The notes: generated by a model not told the origin, from the sequence alone. DNA of 64,000 nucleotides from a bacterium 1xD42-67 (GCA_003612335.1 RAYO01000001.1:62001-126000); one strand, 5' to 3'. Counted from the first letter of the stretch, positions 33,516-42,191 are shown. Made by a program: numbers and translations.

Positions 33516-34067
33516 ATGGGATTTCTCAAAGCTGTGAAGGACTTTTTCAAGTTTACTGGCGAGCAGACGGGCCTGCCTGCAAGGCATCTGGAGGGTCTGG
33601 AAGGGGTCCTTTACAATACCCGTGTGGGACTGCTTACCGATACAGAAAACAGGCATGTTGCCCTTACCATACATCACCCCCTTAAAAAGGGCGATGAAGT
33701 AAGGATCCTCCCCTTTGACCAGATCGCAGGGGTCGATTTCGTCACGTGGGAGAAGACCTTCCGCCGGGCCCGGAGCCCCTTCAGCGAGGGCCTTGCCGGG
33801 GGTGTGATCGGCGGGGACACTATGGCGGTGATCAGCGCCATGGATGCCGTGGGCCGTACTCGGATCGAGGATGTCAAAGTCGACTTTGCGGTCCAGATCC
33901 GATACCACCCCAAAGGAGATCTTCGAACTGTAAGAAGAATCGTTGTTGGTGATGTTGTGAAAAGTACAGCAAAAAACTGGGCAGATACTCTTTGCTGGCA
34001 TGCCGGTCTCACAAGGGCCCGTTTCATCGAGCCGGAGAGGACGCCAAGGGGGCCGACCTATCTCTGA
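33516..34067 (+). CDS. Hypothetical protein (possible PH-like domain)
   Basis: A 183-residue soluble protein preceded by GAGAGGAG before the ATG at 33516. It starts with an amphipathic helix (GFLKAVKDFFKFTGEQTGL), then strand-rich sequence (HVALTIHHPLKKGDEVRILP), a glycine-rich segment (EGLAGGVIGGDTMAVISAMD) and further strands (VDFAVQIRYHPKGDL, VRRIVVGDV). The pattern of a hydrophobic Gly segment between beta strands resembles small bacterial PH-like proteins. I cannot name the family. It lies in the accessory patch next to the integrase remnant and is less GC-rich than its neighbours. The 165 bp before it hold no clear feature. Confidence 0.65.
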   Translation: MGFLKAVKDFFKFTGEQTGLPARHLEGLEGVLYNTRVGLLTDTENRHVALTIHHPLKKGDEVRILPFDQIAGVDFVTWEKTFRRARSPFSEGLAGGVIGGDTMAVISAMDAVGRTRIEDVKVDFAVQIRYHPKGDLRTVRRIVVGDVVKSTAKNWADTLCWHAGLTRARFIEPERTPRGPTYL

Positions 34068-34073
34068 AGACCC

Positions 34074-34102
34074 TTGCGTATCCTGCTCGATCGTGATAAA
34101 AT
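34074..34102 (+). promoter_or_regulatory. Candidate small-RNA promoter
   Basis: TTGCGT (34074-34079), 17-bp spacer, TAAAAT (34097-34102), in an AT-rich pocket. It starts only 6 bp after the preceding stop codon and would begin transcription near 34109. Confidence 0.5.
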
Positions 34103-34108
34103 AAGTAT

Positions 34109-34211
34109 AATTTAATTAAAGTACCGCCTGTGGATCGGCACAGGATGAAGAGTCGATCGGGACTATGAACTTGGAGGGATATCCTTCAGGTCCATAGTCC
34201 CGTTTTGTTTT
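34109..34211 (+). ncRNA. Candidate small structured RNA
   Basis: Between the promoter at 34074 and a U-run lie two hairpins. CCTGTG/CACAGG (34127-34144) is short. The second (34158-34202) is a ~20-bp, nearly continuous stem with three G-U wobbles and one mismatch, opening CGGGACTATG and closing CATAGTCCCG, followed by TTTTGTTTT. No open frame spans it. It could be a ~100-nt small RNA or merely the terminator of the upstream gene. It does not match a riboswitch I recognise. Confidence 0.45.
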
Positions 34212-34240
34212 CAACTATTTTTGAGAAAGGACCTGAAAGG

Positions 34241-34495
34241 ATGACAGACGAGATCGTAAGACTGAGGATCGGCATCACTGGGGCGACAGAGGCCCAGATA
34301 GCCCGGCTGGAACGGCTGGACCGGGTGGTGGCCTCCCCCTCGATTTGGCCGGTGTGTGTTGACTCGCTCTTGACCGATGTGGCTGTGTCTCTCGATCCTT
34401 CTCTTTCCTACTGTCCAACATGTATCGTGCTCCTACAAGTTCCCGGTCCAAAAAATTTTTTCTGCACTTGCAAAACCGGCGGCTATCGTGTATAA
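34241..34495 (+). CDS. Doubtful small open reading frame
   Basis: An 84-codon frame. The first ~38 residues look coding (MTDEIVRLRIGITGATEAQI, ARLERLDRVVASPS) and GAAAGGACC precedes the ATG. The rest runs through the tRNA-Leu promoter (34468-34496) and has no protein-like pattern. It may be the decayed start of a lost gene from the mobile element. Low confidence that it is expressed. Confidence 0.25.
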   Translation: MTDEIVRLRIGITGATEAQIARLERLDRVVASPSIWPVCVDSLLTDVAVSLDPSLSYCPTCIVLLQVPGPKNFFCTCKTGGYRV

Positions 34496-34496
34496 T
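34468..34496 (+). promoter_or_regulatory. tRNA-Leu promoter
   Basis: TTGCAA (34468-34473), 17-bp spacer, perfect TATAAT (34491-34496), 14 bp before the mature tRNA 5' end. Confidence 0.85.
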
Positions 34497-34509
34497 ATCC
34501 CTCGCACCT

Positions 34510-34596
34510 GCCGGTGTGATGGAATTGGTAGACGTAGTGGACTCAAAATCCACCGCTGGCGACAGCGTACCGGTTCGAGTCCGGTCACCGGCACCA
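34510..34596 (+). tRNA. tRNA-Leu (anticodon CAA)
   Basis: An 87-nt class II tRNA. Acceptor arms GCCGGTG (34510-34516) and CACCGGC (34586-34592) pair fully, followed by discriminator A and an encoded CCA. The anticodon stem GTGGA/TCCAC encloses CTCAAAA with anticodon CAA at 34544-34546. A variable arm (CGCTGGCGACAGCG) marks it as leucine type, and GGTTCGAGTCC is the T-loop. It reads UUG codons. Confidence 0.96.
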
Positions 34597-34630
34597 AGAC
34601 CCTAGAGCTGTAATGGCTCTAGGGTCTTTC
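34597..34630 (+). terminator. Terminator of tRNA-Leu
   Basis: AGACCCTAGAGC (34597-34608) and GCTCTAGGGTCT (34616-34627) form a perfect 12-bp hairpin with a short T-run, starting at the base after CCA. The 150 bp from here to the HAD gene show nothing recognisable. Confidence 0.88.
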
Positions 34631-34781
34631 ACGTCCTCGCTGTGATCTGCGGCGGCGCTGGTCTCCTTGCCGCCGCCCTCCGCAGTGACGGTGCTGTCCA
34701 GTGTCTTGACTTGCTTGACCAGTAGGCCGCTGGGCGTGGGTCCCGACTGGATCGGAGATCCTTCCATGCCGAGGATCATCT

Positions 34782-35432
34782 CTATAAGATATTTGACTCG
34801 ATCGCTCGCTGAGCTGCTTGCAGATCGGGAAAGATCCCTGCACAGCCGGCGCGGATATCCTCTGTTGGCTCGAACAGGTCCGGGATCATGATGGTCACAC
34901 AGCCGGCGGCGATCCCCGCTCGGACGCCGTTGATGCCGTCCTCAAAGACATAGCAGTCTTGGGGGGCACAGCCCAGCCTCTGAGCAGCCAGGAGGAAGAT
35001 ATCCGGGGCGGGCTTTCCCCGGGAGACATCTTCACCGCTGACGATGACATCGAAATATCCGTCGATCCCTGTGCTGCGGAGGTCGTTCATGATCATCTCC
35101 CGGGAGCTGCTGCTGGCCACAGCCGATCTGATATGCTTTGACCGGAAAGACTCTAAGATCTCCCGCACCCCCGGTTTTTCAGGGACCCCCTTTTTCAGGA
35201 TATCAGCTGCGTGGGAGATACAGCTCTCTTGGAAGGCGAAGGGATCCGTTCCTGGGTAGTACCGGAGGATGACCTCCCGCATCCCGGCTCCGCTGGTCCC
35301 GGCTATCGCCGCTGGCAGATCCGGCTGCGGGATCTGTCCGAACCGCTTCGCCGTCTCCGTCCAACTGTCCCGAAAGATCCGCTCTGTGTCGAACAGCAGG
35401 CCGTCCATATCAAAGATCGCCCCTTGTTTCAT
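34782..35432 (-). CDS. HAD-family phosphatase, beta-phosphoglucomutase-like
   Basis: A 216-residue HAD subfamily IA protein. Motif I is IFDMDGLLFDTE, motif II is the Ser in SAVASSSSREMI, motif III is Lys in GEDVSRGKPAPDIFLLAA, and motif IV is CYVFEDGINGVRAG. The helical C1 cap lies between residues 15 and 80. The family includes beta-phosphoglucomutases and sugar-phosphate phosphatases. Its start overlaps the pgi stop (ATGA), making it the last gene of the sorbitol operon. A hexitol-phosphate or hexose-phosphate phosphatase role is inferred. Confidence 0.9.
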   Translation of the reverse strand: MKQGAIFDMDGLLFDTERIFRDSWTETAKRFGQIPQPDLPAAIAGTSGAGMREVILRYYPGTDPFAFQESCISHAADILKKGVPEKPGVREILESFRSKHIRSAVASSSSREMIMNDLRSTGIDGYFDVIVSGEDVSRGKPAPDIFLLAAQRLGCAPQDCYVFEDGINGVRAGIAAGCVTIMIPDLFEPTEDIRAGCAGIFPDLQAAQRAIESNIL

Positions 35433-36772
35433 GACCTTCGATCCTTCAGCCGGGCCTCCAGGGCTTCCCGCAGATCCTCATAGCCGGGCTTGCCCAGCAG
35501 GGCGAACATGTTCTTCTTATAGGCTTCCACCCCTGGCTGATCGAAGGGATCCACTCCGATCATATAGCCGGAGACGGCCAGGCTCTTCCAGAAGAAATAG
35601 ACCAGCTCGCCGAAGGTATAGTCGTCCAGCCGATCCACTGTGATGACCAGGTTGGGCGTGCCCCCGTCCACATGGGCCAGGAGGGTGCCCTTCATGGCCT
35701 GCTCGTTCATCTTCTGGAGAGAGATCCCGGCGGCGAAGTTCAGGCCGTCCGCATCGTCCGGATCCTCCGGGACGCTGAGCGCATGCCGGGTCTGTTCCAC
35801 CCACAGGACGGTCTCGAACATGATCCGGGAGCCGTCCTGGATGAACTGGCCGATGGAGTGGAGGTCGGTGGTGAAGTTGGCGGACACCGGGAAGAGGCCC
35901 TTGCCGTCCTTGCCCTCGGACTCGGCCATGAGCTGCTTGTACCACTCTCCGAACATGGTCAGGGCGGGCTCGTAGCAGGCCAGCAGTTCCACCTGCCTGC
36001 CCTTCATCAGCATGAGGAAGCGCAGCGCGGCATAGAGCATCACGTCGTTGCTCAAAAAGTCCGGATCCTCATAGATCTCGCAGGCGTGGAGGCAGCCCTC
36101 CATCACCTGGTCGATGTCCATGCCCCCCGCCGCCATAGGCAGCAGGCCCACGGCGCTGAGGCAGGAGAACCGTCCGCCGATGCTGTCGGGGACTACGAAG
36201 GTCTCGTATCCCTTCTGCTCCGCCATCCCCCGCAGGGCGCCCCTGGCCTTGTCTGTGGTGGCGTAGATCCGTTCCTGGGCTCCGACCTCTCCATAGCGCC
36301 GCTCCAGCTCCGCCCGGAAGATGCGGAAGGCGGCGGCGGGCTCGGTGGTGGTGCCCGATTTGGAGATCACGTTGACGGAGAAGTCCCGGTCCCCGATGAT
36401 GCTGAGGATATCCCGCATATAGTCGGCGCTGAGGTTACTGCCCGCGAAGTAGACCTCCACGCCTTTTTCACGGAGCTGGTTGCCGAAGGGCCCTTTCACG
36501 AATTCCAGCCCTGCCCGGGCGCCCAGGTAGCTGCCGCCGATGCCGATGACCACCAGCACCTGGCTCTGCTCCTGGATGCGCCTGGCCGCCTCCTTGATCC
36601 GGGCAAACTCCTCCCGGTCATAGGTGTGGGGCAGGTCCAGCCAGCCCAGCATCTCGTGCCCCGGACCGGTGTGCTCGCTGAGGATGCGGAAGGCATTCTC
36701 TGCCAGGGGGCGGACGTACTCCAGCTCATGGCCCCGCAGCCCCGCGTTCTGATGATCCAGCTTGATGGACAT
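35429..36772 (-). CDS. pgi: Glucose-6-phosphate isomerase
   Basis: A 447-residue PGI of the short Firmicute type. It has VVIGIGGSYLGARAGLEF, VISKSGTTTEPAAAFRIF (phosphate-binding SKSGTT), GGRFSCLSAVGLLPMAAGG and a C-terminal QPGVEAYKKNMFALLGKP with the catalytic Lys. It interconverts fructose-6-P and glucose-6-P. It lies 5 bp after srlB inside the sorbitol operon, where its substrate fructose-6-P is formed by SrlD. The ATG at 36772 is preferred to the GTG nine bases upstream because GGAGGA fits it. Confidence 0.95.
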   Translation of the reverse strand: MSIKLDHQNAGLRGHELEYVRPLAENAFRILSEHTGPGHEMLGWLDLPHTYDREEFARIKEAARRIQEQSQVLVVIGIGGSYLGARAGLEFVKGPFGNQLREKGVEVYFAGSNLSADYMRDILSIIGDRDFSVNVISKSGTTTEPAAAFRIFRAELERRYGEVGAQERIYATTDKARGALRGMAEQKGYETFVVPDSIGGRFSCLSAVGLLPMAAGGMDIDQVMEGCLHACEIYEDPDFLSNDVMLYAALRFLMLMKGRQVELLACYEPALTMFGEWYKQLMAESEGKDGKGLFPVSANFTTDLHSIGQFIQDGSRIMFETVLWVEQTRHALSVPEDPDDADGLNFAAGISLQKMNEQAMKGTLLAHVDGGTPNLVITVDRLDDYTFGELVYFFWKSLAVSGYMIGVDPFDQPGVEAYKKNMFALLGKPGYEDLREALEARLKDRRS

Positions 36773-36777
36773 GTCCC

Positions 36778-37143
36778 TCACTCCTCCACGATCTGGAGCA
36801 CCGAGCCCACCTTCAGCTCAGGCATGGCCTTGTGTTCCACATAGATGGTGCCCAGCAGCTCCACCTCGGTCTGGCCGCTGAATTTGAAGGAGCAGTGCCC
36901 CAGTCCGGCCAGGGTGGTGGAGGCCTCGCTGCCCACGGCGGTGATCTTGTAGGACTGGCCGTCTACCTTCAGCGTTTGTCCCGGGGCGATGGTCCCGTGG
37001 ATGGGGGCCACATCCACCCAGTAGCAGAAGTCCTTGATCTCCTCGGGGGCGCTGTCGCCGAAGAGGACGATCATTTGTTCTTCCCGGAACTCCTCGGCAC
37101 ACTCGCCCTTGTCTTTGATGGTATTTTCATAGATGATCTTCAT
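36778..37143 (-). CDS. srlB: PTS glucitol/sorbitol-specific IIA component
   Basis: A 121-residue EIIA(Gut). It begins MKIIYENTIKDKGECAEEFR and carries APIHGTIAPGQTLKVDGQSY, with the His of the family near residue 50, and ends TIYVEHKAMPELKVGSVLQI. It accepts phosphate from HPr and passes it to IIB. AGGAGG precedes the ATG. The G+C-rich hairpin at 37170-37205 lies between it and srlE. Confidence 0.93.
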   Translation of the reverse strand: MKIIYENTIKDKGECAEEFREEQMIVLFGDSAPEEIKDFCYWVDVAPIHGTIAPGQTLKVDGQSYKITAVGSEASTTLAGLGHCSFKFSGQTEVELLGTIYVEHKAMPELKVGSVLQIVEE

Positions 37144-37169
37144 ATCAGAACCTCCTGTTTGTGATGGGA

Positions 37170-37205
37170 CATCCCCCCCGCTGCAGCGTGGGCGGGGAGG
37201 GGATG
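37170..37205 (-). promoter_or_regulatory. Intercistronic hairpin between srlE and srlB
   Basis: CATCCCCCCCGC and GCGGGGAGGGGATG pair with a bulge. It may stabilise or process the mRNA and so set relative levels of the PTS subunits. It does not carry a U-run. Confidence 0.4.
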
Positions 37206-37225
37206 CCAAAGGGAAGGAGATACGC

Positions 37226-38227
37226 TCAAGTGTACAGGCCGAAGCTGGCGGCATAGGCCAGCAGCACCCGGAGCCAGCCGGTGGCGAAGCGGGAGTACAT
37301 GACGGACACCACGCCCACCTCGATGGTCTCGGTCTCGGCCTCAGCCAGGCCGAGGCCCACGGGGATGAAGTCACAGGCGCCCTGACAGTTGATGGCGAAC
37401 AGGGCGGGGAGGGCCAGCTGGGGCGCGATATTGCCCTTGCCGATCTCAGCGCCCACCAGGGTGCCGATGATCTGGGCTATCACGGCGCCGGGGCCCAGCA
37501 GGGCGGACAGGCCGGGGATGGAGCAGATCAGGCCCAGGGCCACCAGGCCGAAGATATTGCCGGCCAGGGGGGTGAGGATCTGGGCGAAGGCGTCGCCGAA
37601 GCCGGAGCCGTTGATGATGCCGATGAGCATGGACACGAAGGCCATGAAGGGGAGCAGGGTGGTGATGCAGGTCTGGATGGCGTCTCGGGCGGCCTGATAG
37701 AAGGTGTTGACCACCTTGCCGGCCCCCAAGCCGATCTTGGTGACCAGGGACTTGTTCTCCTGCTTGGCCAGGGTCTCGGAGACCTTCTGATCGGCGGTGA
37801 ACCTGGGCGACTCCTGTTTAGCCTCCGCCCTGGGGGCGGGAGCGGGGGAGCCGTCCGCCGGGGAGACCTGCTCGCTGGTGACGGCGGAGACATAGATCTC
37901 CGGCGTGATGTACTGAGCCATGGGGCCGGACTTGCCCACGGGCATGACGTTGACCGTGGGGATGCCCTTCTTGGGGTAGATGCCGCAGCGCAGCGTGCCG
38001 CCGCAGTCGATGATGGCCAGTGCGATCTCCTCCTCGGGGCACTTGGTCTTGAAGCCGTTCACCGGGGTCAGGCCGGTGAGCTCCACGATCTTGGCCAGGC
38101 ACTCCGGCTCGGCCCCGCCGCCGGTGATGTACATGACCTTGTTTTTCTCCGCGGTGGGGGCGATGGTCAGCGGACCGCCGAAGCCGCCGGGGCCCCGCTG
38201 GATCCGGATGGAACGATAGTCAGCCAT
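37226..38227 (-). CDS. srlE: PTS glucitol/sorbitol-specific IIB (IIBC2) component
   Basis: A 333-residue protein. The IIB part (about 1-115) has [20 protein letters not shown] with the phosphorylated cysteine of the family and [21 protein letters not shown] Pro/Ala linker follows, and the C-terminal ~185 residues form a membrane region ([40 protein letters not shown]). Together with SrlA it forms the sorbitol channel and phosphorylates the sugar on entry. Confidence 0.94.
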   Translation of the reverse strand: MADYRSIRIQRGPGGFGGPLTIAPTAEKNKVMYITGGGAEPECLAKIVELTGLTPVNGFKTKCPEEEIALAIIDCGGTLRCGIYPKKGIPTVNVMPVGKSGPMAQYITPEIYVSAVTSEQVSPADGSPAPAPRAEAKQESPRFTADQKVSETLAKQENKSLVTKIGLGAGKVVNTFYQAARDAIQTCITTLLPFMAFVSMLIGIINGSGFGDAFAQILTPLAGNIFGLVALGLICSIPGLSALLGPGAVIAQIIGTLVGAEIGKGNIAPQLALPALFAINCQGACDFIPVGLGLAEAETETIEVGVVSVMYSRFATGWLRVLLAYAASFGLYT

Positions 38228-38240
38228 TTTTCTCTCCTCC

Positions 38241-38792
38241 TTACTTCCCGGTCCTGAACTCGCGGCTCAGGGTGACGCCCTGCTGCTTCTCTACCATCCT
38301 GGTGGTGAACTCAGTGGTCCATCCGGAGATGAAGTTGGCTGCCAGGCCCACCAGGAGATACCGCACGGCCAGGGGGGTGGTATCCAGGCCCAGGGCGGTG
38401 ATCCCGTTGGCGATGCCCAGCCAGATGAACAGCTCGGAGGCGTTGATGTGGGGGAACAGACCATTGTTGGTATGGCAGTGGTAGGTGACGGAGGCGTAGA
38501 AACAGGGCTTGTAGAACTCAGGCATGAACTTGCCCATAGACAGGGCCATGGGGTTGCCCAGCATAAAGGCGCTGACAAAGGGGAGCACTGCGTACCGCAG
38601 GACCGGGTTGCCGGTGCAGACGGTGGCCAGCTTTGTGACCGTCTTCTCTCCTGCGATGGCCATGATCGCGTTCATCAGCACCAGGAGCATGACGATGGTG
38701 GGGATGATGCCGGTGACCCAGCTCATGAACTGCTGTCCGCCCAAGGTGAACAGGTTCATGAAGCCAGCGGCTAGATCAACGATAAAGTCCAT
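38241..38792 (-). CDS. srlA: PTS glucitol/sorbitol-specific IIC component
   Basis: A 183-residue membrane protein of SrlA/GutA size. It has [40 protein letters not shown], and [20 protein letters not shown], the family's highly conserved centre. About four helices are visible. It works with the membrane part of SrlE, encoded 13 bp downstream. Confidence 0.94.
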   Translation of the reverse strand: MDFIVDLAAGFMNLFTLGGQQFMSWVTGIIPTIVMLLVLMNAIMAIAGEKTVTKLATVCTGNPVLRYAVLPFVSAFMLGNPMALSMGKFMPEFYKPCFYASVTYHCHTNNGLFPHINASELFIWLGIANGITALGLDTTPLAVRYLLVGLAANFISGWTTEFTTRMVEKQQGVTLSREFRTGK

Positions 38793-38810
38793 AGAAATCC
38801 GCCTTTCGTG

Positions 38811-39248
38811 TCAGATCTTGACTGCGCCGGCCAGGGCCCGGCCCGCCCGCTGGAAGGGGGAGGGGGGCTCGGGGATGACCTCGCCGGCCATGGATTTGTT
38901 GTAAGTATCGCTGGCGTCCAAGACCGCCTTGCGCAGGTTCTTGCCGTATCTGGGCAGGTCGGCCTGGGTGAGCCCGCCCACATATCTCCCCTCGAAGCCG
39001 GGGAGGTCGGTCACCCGGGCAAAGCAGGTGACGCCCATCAGCTTTTTGCCCTCTTGGATGATCCCATCTCCGTCGATCAGGAACATCACGATGGCCCCGG
39101 CGTGGAAGCCGCCGGACTTCCGTCCGCAGGCCACTTTGCCCCGGCGGCGCAGTTTGATGAACTCCTTGGAGAAGTGCCGCATCTGGATGACGCTGAGGAC
39201 CCCTTGCAGCAGGAACATGGCCCCCAGCAGCAGAACGAATCGAAACAT
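38811..39248 (-). CDS. gutM: Glucitol operon activator GutM
   Basis: A 145-residue protein with one N-terminal membrane helix (FRFVLLLGAMFLLQGVLSVI), then a basic stretch (HFSKEFIKLRRRGKVACGRK) and the GutM core GGFHAGAIVMFLIDGDGIIQ. GutM is an activator of sorbitol genes in enteric bacteria and is retained beside gutR in Firmicutes. The ATG at 39248 has AGGGAGG upstream. It lies between the PRD regulator and srlA. Confidence 0.88.
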   Translation of the reverse strand: MFRFVLLLGAMFLLQGVLSVIQMRHFSKEFIKLRRRGKVACGRKSGGFHAGAIVMFLIDGDGIIQEGKKLMGVTCFARVTDLPGFEGRYVGGLTQADLPRYGKNLRKAVLDASDTYNKSMAGEVIPEPPSPFQRAGRALAGAVKI

Positions 39249-39331
39249 GATATGACCTCCCTTTGACAGGGCGCGGCGGCTCGCCGCGCCGGGATAGGAA
39301 CGATCGGACAGAGCGGGCGCGCCCTGCAGGG

Positions 39332-41239
39332 TCACGCCTGGCGGTACAGCGCCCGGAGCAAAGCCGGGAAGCTGTCTGCACGCGCGATCTCGTCCAGCAA
39401 TCGTTTGTCTTTGATGATGCTGATGATCTCCTCATAGACCCGGACCAGCAGGGCATCCTGTCCGGCGTCTCTGGGCAGGCCCATCAGGAAGATGGTGCGG
39501 ACCTCCCGCTCCCCCTGCCGCACTGGCCGGGGGCAGACGCCAACGGCCAGCACCAGCTTGTCTCCGGCGCACTGCACCGTGTGGGGGATGGCCACCTGAT
39601 CGTCGAAGACGGTGGAGCCGATCGCCTCCCTGGCCCGAAGACGGGAGAGGAACTTTGGGTCTGCCTGCCCCTGGGCGATCAGGGATGAAGCCATCCGCTC
39701 CAGAGCGCGGTCATAGGTATCCACATCGTCCAAGACGAAGAAGCGGCTCTCGTCCAGCAGGCCGACCATGACGAACCAGTTGTTGTCCAGCATGGGGACG
39801 TCTACCTGGTCCCAATACCTGGCCTTCTCGATCTTGTGGCGCAGCTCCTGTTCGTTGAAGACCTCCCGGATGTGGATCACAGGCCGTTCTGTCCTGCAGG
39901 GCAGCTCCACTGTGGTGAATATCAGGTCGAAGCCGTCCAGCAGCTCCGGGGCGACCTTTTCCCGAGACAGCAGGATCAGCTCTGAGGAGCTGTCCAGCAC
40001 CCGGCGCAGCTGGGCGGCTGCCAGCCGGGCGGTCACCCGGCCGGTCCCGCACACGACCGCCGCCCGGAAGGGCGCCCCGCCGCCTCCCTGCTCCTCCAGA
40101 AAGACGCTGAAATAGGAGGCAAGGTAGCTGTGCTCGTCTTCGGTGACCTCCAGGCCGCAGTCCTCCCGGACCACCCGGGCGGCGATGGAGGCCATCCGCC
40201 AGGCCAGCGGGTATTTCTCCCGCATCTCGGTCACGATGGGGCTCTTCAGCTGCACCCGGAAGCGCAGGCGGTTGAGCATGAACATCAGATGATAGAGGAA
40301 TTCCTCTCTCAGGTCTGGAGCGTGGATCCGCAGCTCCATCTCCAGCCGGATCTGCCGGAAGATCTTGTCCTGGAGCGGCCCCATGGCCGGGTCCAGCTGG
40401 ATGGAGCGCATCTCCTCCGCATCTGACGGGGTGCGCATCCCGATCACGGGAAGGAGGACGAACAGCTGCTCCTCCACGGGGATGTCGGTATGGAGGGAGT
40501 CGCCGATCCGCTCCATCAGGGCATGGACGGTCTCGAACTCCGGGCGGATGGTCAGGCGATAGAACGCGGGGGACAGCTCCCCGATGGGGTGGTCGGTGAG
40601 GGAGCGGTCCAGCATGACCGTGAGGGAGCGTTCGAATCGCTGCTGTGTGCTGTATCCGATGGGGCTGGCGGCGAAGGCCTCCCTCACCAGCTCGATGAGA
40701 TCCTCATCCAGCGGGCGGTCCCGGTAGAGCGAGTCGTAGCACCGTTCCAATATGTACTGCCGGATGTCCTGCTCCCGCCCTTGGAGGGTCAGTCCCTGGC
40801 TGGTCCTGCCCTGGATGGACAGGCCGTAAGGCTCGAGGGCGGCCCGCAGGCGCTTCAGATCGCTGACCAGGGTGCTGCGCCCCATGTTCATCTCATAGGC
40901 CAGCTCATCGGTGAGCACAGGGGCCTGGGACCGGGCCAGCCGGCCGAACACATAGTCCATCCGTCCGCCGAGAGAGTTGAATCCGCTCTCCTCTGCCAGG
41001 AGCCTTGCCCGGACAGCCTGGAACCTGGCCGCATCGAAGACGTGCAGGACGTATCTGCCCTGATCGTTTCGGATGGTGGCACAGTCCCTCAGCTCCGCTT
41101 CCAGCTGCTTCACATCGTTCGAGACCGTCCGCTCGCTCACCTGGAGCTTTTTCGCCAGGGCGCTGGAGGAGATCGCCGGCGTTCGGCACAGAGCCAGCAG
41201 GATATACGCCGATCGGTTGTCACCAAAGGTGTTGTCCAC
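39332..41239 (-). CDS. gutR: PRD-containing BglG/MtlR-type sorbitol operon activator
   Basis: A 635-residue regulator. Two N-terminal winged helices (ALAKKLQVSERTVSNDVKQL; AYEMNMGRSTLVSDLKRLRA) precede two PTS regulation domains (His in the FLYHLMFMLNRLRF region). An EIIB-like domain has its Cys in VVCGTGRVTARL. The C-terminal EIIA-like domain has the His in VAIPHTVQCAG. Phosphorylation by HPr and the sorbitol EII would tune DNA binding. This layout matches MtlR/GutR-type DNA-binding activators rather than RNA-binding antiterminators. It lies between srlD and gutM. The likely operator is upstream of srlD. Confidence 0.92.
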   Translation of the reverse strand: MDNTFGDNRSAYILLALCRTPAISSSALAKKLQVSERTVSNDVKQLEAELRDCATIRNDQGRYVLHVFDAARFQAVRARLLAEESGFNSLGGRMDYVFGRLARSQAPVLTDELAYEMNMGRSTLVSDLKRLRAALEPYGLSIQGRTSQGLTLQGREQDIRQYILERCYDSLYRDRPLDEDLIELVREAFAASPIGYSTQQRFERSLTVMLDRSLTDHPIGELSPAFYRLTIRPEFETVHALMERIGDSLHTDIPVEEQLFVLLPVIGMRTPSDAEEMRSIQLDPAMGPLQDKIFRQIRLEMELRIHAPDLREEFLYHLMFMLNRLRFRVQLKSPIVTEMREKYPLAWRMASIAARVVREDCGLEVTEDEHSYLASYFSVFLEEQGGGGAPFRAAVVCGTGRVTARLAAAQLRRVLDSSSELILLSREKVAPELLDGFDLIFTTVELPCRTERPVIHIREVFNEQELRHKIEKARYWDQVDVPMLDNNWFVMVGLLDESRFFVLDDVDTYDRALERMASSLIAQGQADPKFLSRLRAREAIGSTVFDDQVAIPHTVQCAGDKLVLAVGVCPRPVRQGEREVRTIFLMGLPRDAGQDALLVRVYEEIISIIKDKRLLDEIARADSFPALLRALYRQA

Positions 41240-41310
41240 AGCGGTCCCCCTCTTTCCTGCGTTGTTGTCCTCTCCCTGCCTCCGGCGGAGAGAGGAGGAT
41301 CACGGGCCTG

Positions 41311-42111
41311 TTACCCTCTGGACTTGCCGCCCGAGATGTTCAGTGTGGTGCCGGCGATGTAGCTGGCCCGGTCGGAGACCAGGAACGCGACCAGATCGCC
41401 CACTTCGTCCAGCTTGCCGTCCCGGCCCAGGGGGATCACTTTGCTGTAGTCGGTGGAGAGCTCCTCCGGCTTGCAGCCCCGAGTGTAGGCCAGCGCGTCG
41501 TTGTAGGCCGGGGAGCGCAGGCCGGTGGCCTCCATGATGCCGGGAGCACAGGCCACCACCCGGATGTTGTGTTTGCCCAGCTCCTTGGCCCAGGAGCGGG
41601 TGAAGCTGTCCACCGCCCCCTTGGTGGCGGAGTAGGCGCTCTGGCCCTGGGAGCCCTCCTTGCCCGACTCGGAGGACATGTTCACGATCACGCCGCCCCC
41701 CTGCTCCAGCATCTGCCGGGCACAGGCCTGGGCACAAAGGAAAACGCCCTTTACGTTGATGTCGAACATCTTGCCGAAGGAAGCCTCATCGAGCTCGTAC
41801 TCGGGCCGCTCGCCGGCGGCGTCCACCAGCAGCCGGGGCATGTTGATTCCGGCGTTGTTCACCAGAGCGTCGATCCTGCCGTACTTGGCCACCACGGCGT
41901 CCGCCATAGCCCGGACGCTGTCGGGACTGGTCACGTCGCACTTGACGCAGTAAGCGCCGTCCAGCTCGCTGCCGGTCTCCACCGTCATGTCGGCCACCAC
42001 AGCCTGGGCTCCCGCCGCCGCCAGGGCCTGCACCACATGCTTGCCGATCCCAGAGGCGCCTCCCGTGACGATGATCACATGGCCCTCCAGACCCAGCCAA
42101 CCTTTTTCCAT
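41311..42111 (-). CDS. srlD: Sorbitol-6-phosphate 2-dehydrogenase (SDR)
   Basis: A 266-residue short-chain dehydrogenase. The NAD motif VTGGASGIGKHVVQALAAAG starts near residue 16, NNAG lies near 95, the catalytic Ser is in VNMSSESGKEG and the Tyr-Lys pair is in SAYSATKGAVDSF. It converts sorbitol-6-P to fructose-6-P. The ATG at 42111 follows AGGAGGAG. First gene of the minus-strand sorbitol operon; 266 residues fits Clostridium SrlD. Confidence 0.93.
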   Translation of the reverse strand: MEKGWLGLEGHVIIVTGGASGIGKHVVQALAAAGAQAVVADMTVETGSELDGAYCVKCDVTSPDSVRAMADAVVAKYGRIDALVNNAGINMPRLLVDAAGERPEYELDEASFGKMFDINVKGVFLCAQACARQMLEQGGGVIVNMSSESGKEGSQGQSAYSATKGAVDSFTRSWAKELGKHNIRVVACAPGIMEATGLRSPAYNDALAYTRGCKPEELSTDYSKVIPLGRDGKLDEVGDLVAFLVSDRASYIAGTTLNISGGKSRG

Positions 42112-42191
42112 AACGATCTCCTCCTTTTTCTGCTTTGAATCGCCGTTCAAAGCTGCCTATAGGCCTATTGTAGGAAAAAAGAGGTTTGGCG

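Noticed and set aside
33480-34001. A 173-codon minus-strand frame
   Set aside because: It is a shadow of the plus-strand gene at 33516, which has a good ribosome site and start.
34109-34211. Considered as a riboswitch or T-box for the frame at 34241
   Set aside because: No T-box or known riboswitch core was recognised, and the downstream frame is doubtful.
34275-34553. A 92-codon minus-strand frame
   Set aside because: It crosses the antisense of tRNA-Leu and its promoter and has no protein-like pattern.
34585-34779. A 64-codon minus-strand frame after tRNA-Leu
   Set aside because: It overlaps the tRNA terminator, has no ribosome site and no recognisable domain; possibly debris of the mobile element but not supportable.
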